Shown one piece after another: positions 46,651 to 55,679 of a DNA stretch of 64,000 nt. The DNA lies in NCBI GenBank assembly GCA_031771865.1, contig JASISA010000009.1:1674001-1738000 (forward strand). Direction: 5' to 3'. Made by a program: the position numbers and the translations under genes. This DNA comes from Nothophaeocryptopus gaeumannii (lineage: Eukaryota; Ascomycota; Dothideomycetes; Mycosphaerellales; Mycosphaerellaceae). Position 1 is the stretch's first letter; every line of letters starts with the position of its first letter. The notes beneath the pieces are model-generated. The model had not been told where the DNA came from. It searched no databases and worked only from the letters and a program-made list of their open reading frames with translations.

Positions 46651-47560
46651 TTATATACCCTACTAGGACTACTACTCTAAGAGACACTATAGTAGTCTAA
46701 GACTCTAAGTAATACGTAAGAGTTTAGGTTATAATCTAGGCTTGTTAATAATACTATTACTCGGTCTCCTATAATAGCCTAAAATAGCTTCTCCTAGCTT
46801 ATAAAAGGTACCGAAGTAATACTATATTAGAATACGCTTTTAGCTACCTATATTAGCGAGCTTGAATAGTAATTAGTATTATAGGCGTTGCCCGGTAATA
46901 CCTAAGTACCTGGATACACGTAGTTTAGATACTTAGTAGTATACTAAGTATCTAGGTACACGTAATTAGATACGCTAAGACCTAGAGAAGAGTTTTCTCC
47001 TTTAAGCCTCGAGGAGAGGTTCTCTTTCTCTCCTCGAGCTACGTCTTATCTATTTTCTACGTAGTATCCGTATCCGACTCTCTTTCTAACGATCTAGCGA
47101 TCCCTACTCTACGATCCGACTCCTACCTACGATAATTAGATATAATAATAAAGCGAAAAGCACGTAAGAGGAAGCGGATTTAGTATAGGGGCATAATAGA
47201 ATATAGCGTAGAGTCGGCTAAGGTAGCTACTAAAGCATCTATAGCTACTTAGTAGTTAGAGAGGAGTCGTAGGTTAGTTAGTCTTAAATAGGCCTAGCTA
47301 GCTATACGGTAGTATAGTAGCTATAGAGGGACTAGGTATAACGCTCGAATATACTAAAAGGATATAGAGGGGTCTTCTGAATCTAATAAGAGTATAATAT
47401 ATACAGGTTCTCTATTTAATAGCGATGAAAATGAATAATCTATAATACTAGTTAGTCGTGCCAAGAAATTTTATCTAGCTTAGTAGTATATCTAGCTTAG
47501 TAGTGGAATACGTTATCTATTACAGATCCTATTATCTATCCTCTAACTCCCTATAGAAAC
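46651..47560 (+). mobile_element. RIPed DNA with pogo-type transposase C-terminus
   Basis: At about 47150-47420 the plus strand, through stops, reads KRKRI-IIEYSVESAKVATKAS and later YSSYRGTRYNARIY and SSESNKSI, then LFNSDENE. This follows the C-terminal tail of fungal pogo-like transposases (KRK.. GGTxEYGEA .. CxxCGxTGHNARTC) with Cys and His turned to Tyr. A perfect 12-bp inverted pair (AGATACTTAGTA / TACTAAGTATCT, 3-nt loop) lies at 46927-46953. The rest is not assignable. Confidence 0.5.
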
Positions 47561-47569
47561 CTTCTAAGA

Positions 47570-48056
47570 CTACGACGACTTCCCGAAATGCAGCTCTAGT
47601 ATCTGCGGTACTATAAACTTTAAATGTTCCACGATCGCGTCTTCTCCTTTATCGTTCTTTAGGCCGTGCAGTATCGCATATGTGACAATGTTGGGCTTCA
47701 CATTCTTCGCTATCGTTTGAATCTCAGCTGCTTGCTCAGAGGTCCACATGGAAGCGCAGAACTATGCAGGTCAGGCTTGTGTCGAGTATCTAAATACCGA
47801 TTACATCACGTACTAGGAGGTCTGGCTGCTGCGAAGTTACAGTCTCCTCCACTTCTTCTATTCCTGCCTCGCTATTAGCTACATCAACGCTAGCAGACAC
47901 AACACGGTCCTTACTCTCGCAATTTGCAGCATGCACGATGTCATACTTGTCCTTCAATGCTTCGGCAGCTCTGCCAATTGGCCTCTGAGCTCGCTCGGGC
48001 GCAGTGTTGACTGTAACGAGCTTGTATGGGCCTCTGGAAGCTTCGGAAAGAGCCAT
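47570..48056 (-). CDS. Hypothetical 144-residue protein at the RIP boundary
   Basis: Exons are 48056-47814 and 47761-47570, with a 52-nt intron (gtacgt, branch ctgac, catag) joined in phase 0. The product begins MALSEASRGPYKLVTVNTAP and continues ERAQRPIGRAAEALKDKYDI. After the intron it gives FCASMWTSEQAAEIQTIAKN and VKPNIVTYAILHGLK. The repeated hydrophobic-strand/helix pattern suggests a small alpha/beta fold, and I have a vague memory of similar fungal proteins, but I assign no function. Its stop codon is within 10 bp of DNA that looks RIPed, while the gene keeps normal CA/TG content. Confidence 0.55.
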
Positions 48057-48132
48057 ATCGTATAGAATCTTGCGTTTCGACAAGCAACAGCTTCTTCTTC
48101 CAGGCGAGTGCCGTTTTATAGTATCGCGCAAG

Positions 48133-48571
48133 GCTTAGAGCCTGCGAAGCTTAGAGCCTGCGAAGCTTTTCATCTTACAAAGCCGTGAGGCATGGCTGCT
48201 AGCGGATTTTGATCATGCGATTCGAGCGGTCTCGGTGCGGATGGGTCGCCGACTTACCCGACTTAGACCGGTTCACCGATGCGTAAGCCTGAGTCTTGAA
48301 GTTGTTGGCTTGTCTCTATAGACGCAGTGGCGGTCATATCAACTTCATAGTGTCACGTTACTTTGACCTCAAATCTACCAACCTCAGTTACACTAATATG
48401 GCCCTTTCTCATCTATACAGGCGTCGCTATCGCCTAAAACACTCGCAGCACACTCGCAGACGGCCTGCGCGGCTTGCTGTTGTTATGAAGCAGTCATAGC
48501 TGGACAATAGCAGGCTGCGTAGGCCGTATTGCTATTTTGAACTGATGCTATTGTAAGTACTACTATTGTCC
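48133..48571. repeat. Tandem 16-mer and hairpin between genes
   Basis: A 16-bp unit (gcttagagcctgcgaa) occurs twice in tandem at 48133-48164. Further right, GGACAATAG (48502-48510) and CTATTGTCC (48563-48571) form an inverted pair about 70 bp across, just upstream of the Cys-rich gene. I support no gene in 48057-48675; the 68-codon frame at 48296 is unconvincing. Confidence 0.5.
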
Positions 48572-48675
48572 TTTTCACTCGCAGCACTCGTATATCTACT
48601 CTTTCTTTTCCTTTGCTTACTATCTTAGCTACATCAACATTCTCCCGTCAAAACTACAAGAATACTACTGCCGCG

Positions 48676-49357
48676 ATGTCTCAATTCCGCCAACCAACCA
48701 CTACTACCACCACCGACTTCTGGCATGTCGAAGACTATCAATGGAACGAGTGGGTAGCCAGCAGCGAGTCTACCATTAGCAAGGAGCGCAAGTCAGCTTT
48801 GAACAATTTGCGGAAGTTTGATACGGCTGGCCGTATCATGGAGACTAATGAAGGTGAGTTAATTGACTCGTAGCTATTTGAATCTACTCGCAGACACACT
48901 CGTAGGCAAAGCCGCTCTATCCCCTTGCCCGTGGTGCGAGTGCAAGAAGAATCCGCAGCCCTGTATGGTGTTCAAAGACCGTGGAGATCTTGCGTGTGCC
49001 TATTGCAAGCGGCATGGAAAGTCTGGCTGCCTTGCCAATGAAGCCAAGGCTGAAGATGAAGACGAAGATGAAGATGAAGATGAGGAGATGGAGGATGTCG
49101 ACGAAGGTGGTGTGCTTGTCGAGCCTGCGAGTGCTGTGAGTGCTGCGAGTGGAGAGACTGCTGGTCTGCGTGCTGAGAACGAGAGCCTAAAGACTAAGGT
49201 TACTGATTTGGAGGCTCGTTTGGTTGCCATTGAGGCTAAAGTGTCTAGTCTTGACACTGAGATGGAGGCTGCTCGTCGTGCTGGCTTTGTGGGCTTTCGT
49301 CTCGGCGCCTTTGAGAGTAGCTTGGTAGACAAGACTACCGGCAAACCTTGGTACTAG
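48676..49357 (+). CDS. Cys-rich coiled-coil protein of the motif island
   Basis: The start is the ATG at 48676 (gccgcgATGtct). Exon 1 ends at 48853 with donor gtgagt. Two acceptors 12 nt apart, after 48893 (CGCAG) and 48905 (CGTAG), both keep the frame, giving 213 or 209 residues. The longer intron (52 nt) is the more usual size. After a Thr-rich start and a Trp-rich helix come clustered cysteines, CPWCECKKNPQPC and ACAYCKRHGKSGC, probably zinc-binding. Then an acidic run (DEDEDEDEDEE), Ala/Ser repeats encoded by the island motif, and a leucine-rich coiled coil (LRAENESLKTKVTDLEARL). I do not know the family. DNA or protein binding is a guess from the build. Confidence 0.6.
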
Positions 49358-49442
49358 ATAGCAGTGTCAAAATACGAGTGCTGCGAGTGCCTGAACCTGA
49401 ACTCCATTCCTACATACGAGATATATCTACCAACTAAAGAAA

Positions 49443-51193
49443 TTAATTACCCTTCATCGACCTTGTCTTCCGCGTTGACGGCTCCACAACCAGCTTCTTC
49501 CTTGGCTTCTTGATATGCGTCTGGGCTGGTTCAGCAAGTGTTGGAGGTGCTGGATCAGCTACAGTTGTTGGAGGTGCTGGTTCAGCTACAGTTGTTGGAG
49601 GTGTTGGTTCAGCAACAGGCACTGATTCTACCTGCTCCAGCGGAGCAGCGACTTGCTGCTGTATAGCCTCCTCAACAAACAACGACACCTCTGTCTGCTC
49701 AATAATAGTATCCAGCCTCTCCGAAAAAGTATCGCGAGTTGGTTCTACGACCTCATAATCTTCTTCAACAATAGGAGCCTTGGGTTCCTTCTTGACGAAC
49801 CATTCACTCGGCGAGTCAAAGCTAAAACTACTGCTTGATTGATCGCTAGCCTCGCTGGTTAGATCAATGATCTCTGCACCAGCCGGAATGCGATAAGGAC
49901 GTACCGATAGACCAGCGTTGCCTTTAGTAGGTGATGGAGGCGACAATTCACTGCTGGCCTGGCGTTTGTGTCCACTCGCAGCAGTACTCGTAGCAGCACT
50001 CACTCGCAGCAGTACTCTAGCAGCACTCGCAGCAGCCTCGCGAGCCGCGTATGCCAACGTTGAAGAAGTCAACTGCGCACGGCGAAAGACTGCGGCCGGC
50101 GGCGGGTGTGTAGCGGGTCACTCGTATCCGCATTGGCAGCACTCGTAGTAGATTTGGCTGGACTCGTAGTACTGTCGTCCTGATCCGCTATTCCGCGTTG
50201 GCCGACTGGTTTCGTATTCCAGCGTCTGACCCGATTGACGAGAATTACCACCTTGATATGGACTGTCGCATTCAATGCTGACCATGGACTGCGATGAAAT
50301 GGCAATAGCATCTCTTCGAGGTCATCCGATAGTAGATTGGTGTCTGCTGGGCGGATTGGTTCGTTGGTATCCTCATCAAAAGATACACAAAGGAAGGAGT
50401 CTTGATGCGGGTGTATCAACCATTGCTGTAAAGTTGGTCCAGCAGCCGGAACAATAACAGTAGAATAGAGCCAGTTCCTACGCATGTCTTCGTTGCGGCT
50501 CGGCAGCATATCAACCATATGTTGATAAGTATCAAAGAAGCCGTCCAGTCGCCATCTTTGTATAAGCTCCGGTTCATCGTAGTGCCAAACATCCGGAGTT
50601 GACAACGCTGAAGCCTTTTGCTTCTTGTTCTTCGGCGTACGAATATTGACAAGCACTGTAAAAGCCTCGCACCGAAAGTGAATCTCTCGGCGTTGGGCTT
50701 TACCCTTGCCCTTGCCCTTGGATGAAGAGGTAGATAGTGGTGCACTCGCACTCGCACTCGTAGGAGCTGGCGATGCAGCTGGACGAGAGATCTTGCGGTT
50801 GGTAGAAGCCTTAGGACTGAGGGGATCGATACCAGCGTTGCCAATATTGCGGCTGTGTGACTTCTTATTCTGCTGAAGAACGGTGTTACCACGGTTCGAA
50901 GAGGTAGTGCCGAAACCTTGAAAGCCAGTATATGTACTAGAGGCTCCAGCTCCAATAAGCGCACTCGCAGCACTCGTAGAGGCTCCAGAAGCTGCTCCAG
51001 TAGGCGCACTCGCAGCACTCGTAGCTGCTGGCCGTGCTGCTAGTAGTGGAGAGGATATGAGAGGCCCGTCATCTTCTCGGTAATGAGGATTGTGCACAAG
51101 GCAATAGGGGCATCGGAAAACGTTGCCAAGATCACAGTGATATATCACTTGCTTCTTGGACTGCGCACAGAACTTAGTCCACTCAAGATCCAT
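49443..51193 (-). CDS. Low-complexity protein of the motif island, probably one spliced gene
   Basis: The ATG at 51193 opens 374 codons to 50069: a Cys pair (CPYCLVHNPHYRE), Ala/Ser/Thr linkers made by the island motif (ATSAASAPTG), a basic stretch (SSKGKGKGKAQRR) and a folded-looking part (HYDEPELIQRWRLDGFFDTY, DSFLCVSFDEDTNE). A second frame, open from about 50125 to 49443 and without its own ATG, adds Ala-rich sequence, EIIDLTSE (like a SUMO-interaction motif), and repeated TTVAEPAPP units. A short intron in about 50080-50170 would connect them; donor gtacta and acceptor ccgcag fit the phase. The start is only 30 nt after the transposase stop on the same strand. Family and function unknown. 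Confidence 0.5.
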
Positions 51194-51223
51194 TGTTGAA
51201 GAAGGAGGTAACGCTGAATACCC

Positions 51224-53002
51224 TTAAAGTGGCTGACCAGCAGCCTCAAATACTGCTCTGGTTCGGTCACTCGGCTGCCTCTGTGTACTAGCAGCAGGCG
51301 TTTCAAACTCCGGCAGATCTCCGCCATTGTTGACATACTCATGCGCTGCAGTGCGGAGGTGATGGTATGCATGAACATGCAGCTTTTGCGGCCCAGGCAA
51401 TGCTGATTCCTCACCACCATGAAACATGATTGGATAGCCGCTAGTATGAAGCATATCATTACACCACTCGAGAGATATTGGAGGTAGATATGCGAGCAAA
51501 TCTGCGAATAGAATCAGCTGGAGTGAACTACTAAGTTCCAGCTTACAGCATCCCCTGCGAGCCTGCGAGTGCCGCTGCGAGTGACATGGGCAGCTACGAG
51601 TGCCGCTGCGAGTAACATGGGCAGCTACGAGTGCCTAGCTACGAGTGGCTCCGGCAGTTACAGTGTGCACACCGCTACTTACCAAACTCTGCAATCTTGT
51701 CAACCCATTGCTGTAAAACCGGATCTTCAGTATCCAGTAAATGCCCGTAGAAGTCACCGCCGTGAAGCTCCGGATAGTCGTAGAGATTGTTGGGCTCTCC
51801 AGCTACATGCTTAGCAACTGTCTGTTCGTTGTGCTTACGGATTGTATGAGTATTCCAGCAGTGTACAAACTCTCCAGTTGTATACCTCATTACAGGGATG
51901 TAGATTGCGAGCCAGGCAATACGATCTGCTTTAAGAGCTGCGTTATAATGCCCTTCCTCTCGGAGTTGATTGAAATAGTCTCTCCAGCGGTTGAATACTG
52001 ACTTTGCTGCCTCGCCCCACCAGTGCTCAATAGTCTGATTTCCTTTGCTTGTTGTATACCAGAAGGCATCGCTGAAAGTGATATGTTCGCTAGCAAGGTG
52101 CTCACGTAGGAGAAGATGTGCGTCCGCAAGCATTGGAGTTTCAACGCCCTGATCAGATCGTATGATATTAGGCATACGGCCGGCCTTGTAGATCGTGATG
52201 ATGTACTGTGCAAAAACCGAGAACTTGGTCTTAGCTAGCGGCCCAACAAAGTACCAGATAATCTTCCTTGAAAGACGTCGATACAGGCGTAGATCGAGCA
52301 TCCATAATCAGCCAGCTTACAAAAAGCATCAATAGAGTATACATCATCAGCTCCTCGAGCTTGAGGCCTTACGCTACGAGGTTTACTGCGTTTACCAGGT
52401 CGACGGCTCTCAAAAGCTGCTGGCACCTTGGCACGGGCAATACGGAAGATGCGGTCTCTACGAGTGATCAGCGAGTGCAGCCTACGAGTGCGAGTGCCTG
52501 AGTGAATGAATACAAAGGCGTACCTGCCAATGAAGTGCCATTTCTCACGAATAGTTTGGGCCAACTTGCGATATCAAAGTCCTGTGCAGCACCATGCCCA
52601 AGCACATGGTCAATGCCTCGCTAATAGCGGCATCCACCTCTTCAGAAGATTCTGCTGGATACCTCTTATATAGGCCTATATCACGCCTCAACCGCTGATA
52701 TTGTATGAGGGAGATATTGTAGCCATCTGCCTGTAGATACTGAACTTCCCTCTCATCTTTGTACAGTACAGCCAGAAACGCTCAATAATACGGGCTCTGA
52801 GGGCATTCTCTACCTGTAGAGGAGCCTGTCGAATACGAGCACCCCACTGCTTCAGCCTCCTCTTCAGAGTCTTGACAGATATATCAATATCGTAGTAGGT
52901 TCGTAGATTATCGCATATCGCAGTGTATTCGCGTCGGTCAAAGAAGATCCAGTGCTCAATCTGGGCTCGCACGGGCTCGAGGTCAACGGTATGAGGCGCC
53001 AT
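51224..53002 (-). pseudogene. DDE integrase-core transposase, spliced, with two frameshifts
   Basis: Exons are 53002-52549, 52457-51683 and 51501-51224. Introns at 52458-52548 and 51502-51682 are both filled with the island motif. The start ATG at 53002 gives MAPHTVDLEPVRAQIEHW, then a helix-turn-helix-like part (ISVKTLKRRLKQWG). The integrase core follows with Asp in YSIDAFCKLADYG, Asp in IRSDQGVET and Glu in TIEHWW, as in fungal integrase-core (rve-like) transposases. Two lesions break it: a 5-bp tandem duplication (TGTAC) at 52761-52770 and a missing base in the T run at 52271-52273. With both discounted, all exon phases agree, so the decay is recent or the bases are assembly errors. Confidence 0.7.
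51574..51635. repeat. Tandem 31-bp unit inside transposase intron 2
   Basis: Two 31-bp copies (51574-51604 and 51605-51635) differ at one base. Each carries two copies of the island motif and ACATGGGCAG-type spacer sequence. Confidence 0.7.
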
Positions 53003-53095
53003 ATGCACTTGCGAGTGCAGGTACGAGTGTAGGCACGAGTGTAGGGCAATATAACGAGTGTAGGGCAATATAACGAGTGTAGATAAGAGTGTGGA
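53003..53095. repeat. Motif array directly upstream of the transposase start
   Basis: Five or more degenerate CACTCG motifs (minus sense), including a 19-bp unit repeated in tandem at 53041-53059 and 53060-53078. The array begins right at the transposase ATG, so it would form the 5' leader or core promoter. Confidence 0.6.
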
Positions 53096-53347
53096 AGCCG
53101 AGGCGAAAGTTGATATGACCCTTAGTCATGAACAGGGCTCTGCCGACGGGCGGAGGAAGACTAGGGCATGCCCTTGCCGAGTGGAGGATCCGGGGCGGAG
53201 GACTTCACTGCCATTGCCCAATCCATGACATGACAACGATGAGCAAGTCGGCTTGACTGGACTCGGATGATAAGTGCCAGATGACAGCTGTCAGATGAAG
53301 TTGACAAACATTCGTCGCCTACTCTATATCCGCTGACAGAGACCAAG

Positions 53348-54689
53348 ATGAACGGACACTCGAATGGGACAGTTGACCAAGGCCTCGCTTCGGCTTTCCG
53401 CCAACATTTACCAGACTTGAATACACCGCGCTTTACGATTGCAAAGGAACAGAGTCCGTACGAATACACCGATGCCTTCCAGAAGAGCAAATTCCCTCCC
53501 TGGATTTACAACTTGACACAAACGTGGAAGGGCCTACTCGAAGAGCCTTACAGAGGAGTCACAGTGGACGGTACATACTGACGTCGTAGATGTTGCGGCA
53601 ACGACACTTACACGATCTATAGGCAGCATCCGCGATGGCCTGTTCAAGGAAGAGGATCTTGGCGTTCCGATTGAAAGCATTGTCGAGGCTACCAACAACA
53701 CTCTGACGCAGCTCTCTACCGAACAGACGCAGCAACTTCAGTATGGTCTACGAGCGAAAGAATGGCGATGCTGGTCCAATCCAGAATTCCTTCTCCGGCC
53801 TTTCGGGCTCCGCTTAGAAGAGCTTCCAGAAGAGATAGCCTACTCTATCCTTGGTATCATCAAAGCCACATTCTCCTGCAAAGGCTACGAAAAGGCTCTC
53901 GCCGCTATGCGGGTCAATCACTTCCTCGGTGAAGTCTGTCAAGTACCTCAGATCATGAATCAATACAGCTACAACTTCCTTCTATTCGGCACACCCTCCA
54001 CAACTGAGCCATGGGGATGGAGTCTCTACGGTCACCATCTCTGTCTCAATGTGTTCCTTAAAGGCAAGCATATTGTCATATCTCCGTACTTCACAGGAGC
54101 TGAGCCAAATCTCATTGACTCTGGACCTTGGAAAGGAACTGCAATCCTCCACAAAGAAGGCGACATCGGGCTGAAGCTCATGCAGAGCCTCTCTCAGGAA
54201 CAGAAAGACAAGGCGCGGATCTACAAACAGCTGAAAGACCCCGCAATGAAAAGGACAGGCGACTTGAAAACTGATCGCTGGAATCAAGACGACCAACGCC
54301 ACGTCTGTGGCGCATTCCGAGACAATCGTGTAGTCCCGTACGAAGGCATTGTCGTTTCCATACTCTCCCCAGAACAACTGTCTTGGGTCCTCGACATAGC
54401 CGAAGAGTTCTTGCTCTACCTACCCGACCAAGCCCGGGAGAAACGAAAGCAGCAGATCAAAGATTTCTTCGACGAGACGTATTTTTGCTGGATCGGAGGG
54501 TACGGAGACGATGATGCGTTCTACTATCGAGTGCAGAGCCCCGTGATAATACTCGAGTTCGATCACCATTCGGGCGTGTTTTTGAATAATACAGAGCCAG
54601 CGAAGTTCCATACGCATACGATTTGCCGAACGCCGAATGCGGGAGATTATGGACAGGCGTTGAGGAGGAATGAAGATCGTGTGCCTTAG
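53348..54689 (+). CDS. DUF3500 family protein
   Basis: Exon 1 is 53348-53570, the intron 53571-53622 (52 nt, gtacat...tatag), and exon 2 53623-54689, giving 429 residues. The spliced junction reads VTVDGSIRDGLF. Later parts match my memory of the DUF3500 family: WSLYGHHLCLNVFLKG, SPYFTGAEPNLIDSGPW, DDQRHVCGAFRDNRVVPYEG, WIGGYGDDDAFYYRVQSP and ILEFDHHSGVFLNN near the C-terminus. The many conserved His, Asp and Trp residues suggest an enzyme, but the reaction is not known to me. No signal peptide. It is the first ordinary gene to the right of the motif island. Confidence 0.85.
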
Positions 54690-54761
54690 ATGGCCCAGCA
54701 GCAGTGGTCCGGAATGCTATTCGAAAGTCTACGTAAGGTGTAATGAATCTTTTGAGACGAA

Positions 54762-55679
54762 TCAAGCAGGTAACTCGGCCACAAATCCACCAACAGCCCC
54801 ATTCGTCCCTGCGTCTCCATCAGCCTTCCTGCTGCCCCAAGCAGCATACCAATCGACATCGAAACCCTCCTCCTTCGCCTCCTTCATAGCCTGCGCAAAC
54901 AGCTCATTGATACCGCCACTGACTCTTCCCGGATTAGTCACCTCCTTGCCGACACCTCCAATCGAATGTTGCATATCCTCCAACCACATCAAGCCAACCT
55001 CTTCCATGCCCTTAGTAGCCCCTACTCCAATTTTCGAGATTCTCTTCCTCCCACCGACGTTATCCAGTACAATGCCAGCTTTCGCAGCAGCCGCATCGAG
55101 AACAATAGGGAGCTGCGAACCCAGAGTTCCATCGATGCCCTGCTTCATAAGTGCATTCCCGATCATCCTGAAAAGCTTCATGTGCGGAGCATCGTTCGGC
55201 GCGATAGCCGAAGGCTCAAAACATTGGTCGATCAGAAGGATACTTCCGCCGGGCTTGAGGAGTCGTAGCAAGTGAGCGATCGCCTCAACGGCTTGTTCGA
55301 ACATCCCAACATTGGTGGAGTGTAGATCTCGGACATGTATCAGGTCGAAGTAGCTATCCACGTCTTTTGGCCAATTGGAGTTGAAGCTCTGCGAGAGGAA
55401 GCGCATGTTTGATGGGACATCGAAAGGCCGCTGGGAAAGAGGCATGGGCGAGAGGTCTGTGCCAACGAGATCTGCTGAGGATGGGTAAGAGAGTTGGGAG
55501 AAAACATCGTGGAGCCAGTAACCGTGGTGGGTGTTTATGTCGAGGATATGGAGGTTTGGCCACGTAAGGTCGGTTGTATCGAGGGTCAGAGAGTTGTCGA
55601 AAGCGGCTTTGCAGAGATCATGTTGCGCACGTTGGCGGTCTGGAGGAGCAGATGGGCGGTTAATATTCAGGTCCATCAT
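54762..55679 (-). CDS. Class I SAM-dependent methyltransferase-like protein
   Basis: A single exon of 305 codons; the ATG at 55679 is followed by a second Met at once. The strand order fits a Rossmann methyltransferase: LHILDINTHHGYWLHD (motif I, about residues 43-58), VGTDLSPMPL (the acidic residue after strand 2), SYFDLIHVRDLHS and LLKPGGSILLIDQ (about 142-154). This is the layout of LaeA/UMTA-type fungal methyltransferases. Motif I is unusual, with NTHHG instead of a Gly-rich loop, so SAM binding is less certain. It lies tail-to-tail with the DUF3500 gene, 72 bp apart. The substrate is unknown. Confidence 0.75.
   Translation of the reverse strand: MMDLNINRPSAPPDRQRAQHDLCKAAFDNSLTLDTTDLTWPNLHILDINTHHGYWLHDVFSQLSYPSSADLVGTDLSPMPLSQRPFDVPSNMRFLSQSFNSNWPKDVDSYFDLIHVRDLHSTNVGMFEQAVEAIAHLLRLLKPGGSILLIDQCFEPSAIAPNDAPHMKLFRMIGNALMKQGIDGTLGSQLPIVLDAAAAKAGIVLDNVGGRKRISKIGVGATKGMEEVGLMWLEDMQHSIGGVGKEVTNPGRVSGGINELFAQAMKEAKEEGFDVDWYAAWGSRKADGDAGTNGAVGGFVAELPA

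Larger units (their letters stand above)
25700..47560. repeat. RIP-mutated nested retroelement block
   Basis: About 22 kb almost without open frames, in sharp contrast to both flanks. CpA and TpG are nearly absent, TpA and TAG abundant, and CpG partly kept, as expected after repeat-induced point mutation acting on CpA. Aligning LINE copies shows only C-to-T and G-to-A differences between mutated and little-mutated copies over the stretches I compared. The block contains Copia, DIRS-like, LINE and pogo-type remains, listed separately, and one GC-rich island without RIP. Confidence 0.9.
48430..53095. repeat. Dispersed 9-bp motif CACTCGYAG, both orientations
   Basis: Clusters lie at about 48431-48460, 48573-48590, 48862-48905, 49118-49150, 49374-49393, 49971-50040, 50115-50162, 50742-50768, 50958-51022, 51550-51660, 52455-52500 and 53003-53090. 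I noticed only chance partial matches elsewhere in the window. Within transcripts it reads CACTCGYAG in the three introns I can place and in presumed leaders, and CTRCGAGTG inside the long open frames, where it encodes Ala/Ser/Thr runs such as TSAASA. See findings. Confidence 0.75.

Noticed and set aside
46927..46953. 12-bp perfect inverted repeat as a transposon end
   Set aside because: A 3-nt loop makes it a hairpin, and RIP-biased TA-rich DNA produces such palindromes easily.
25700..47560. Giant Starship-type element
   Set aside because: No DUF3435-type captain gene at an edge and no cargo genes; the only tyrosine recombinase belongs with a reverse transcriptase.
50069..50072. Two separate overlapping genes at the low-complexity locus
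   Set aside because: The downstream frame has no ATG, and its upstream extension looks coding, so a short intron within one gene is preferred.
53571..53590. A 19-nt intron ending at the first TAG after the DUF3500 donor
   Set aside because: Far too short to splice; the 52-nt intron to 53622 keeps the frame and gives the family sequence.
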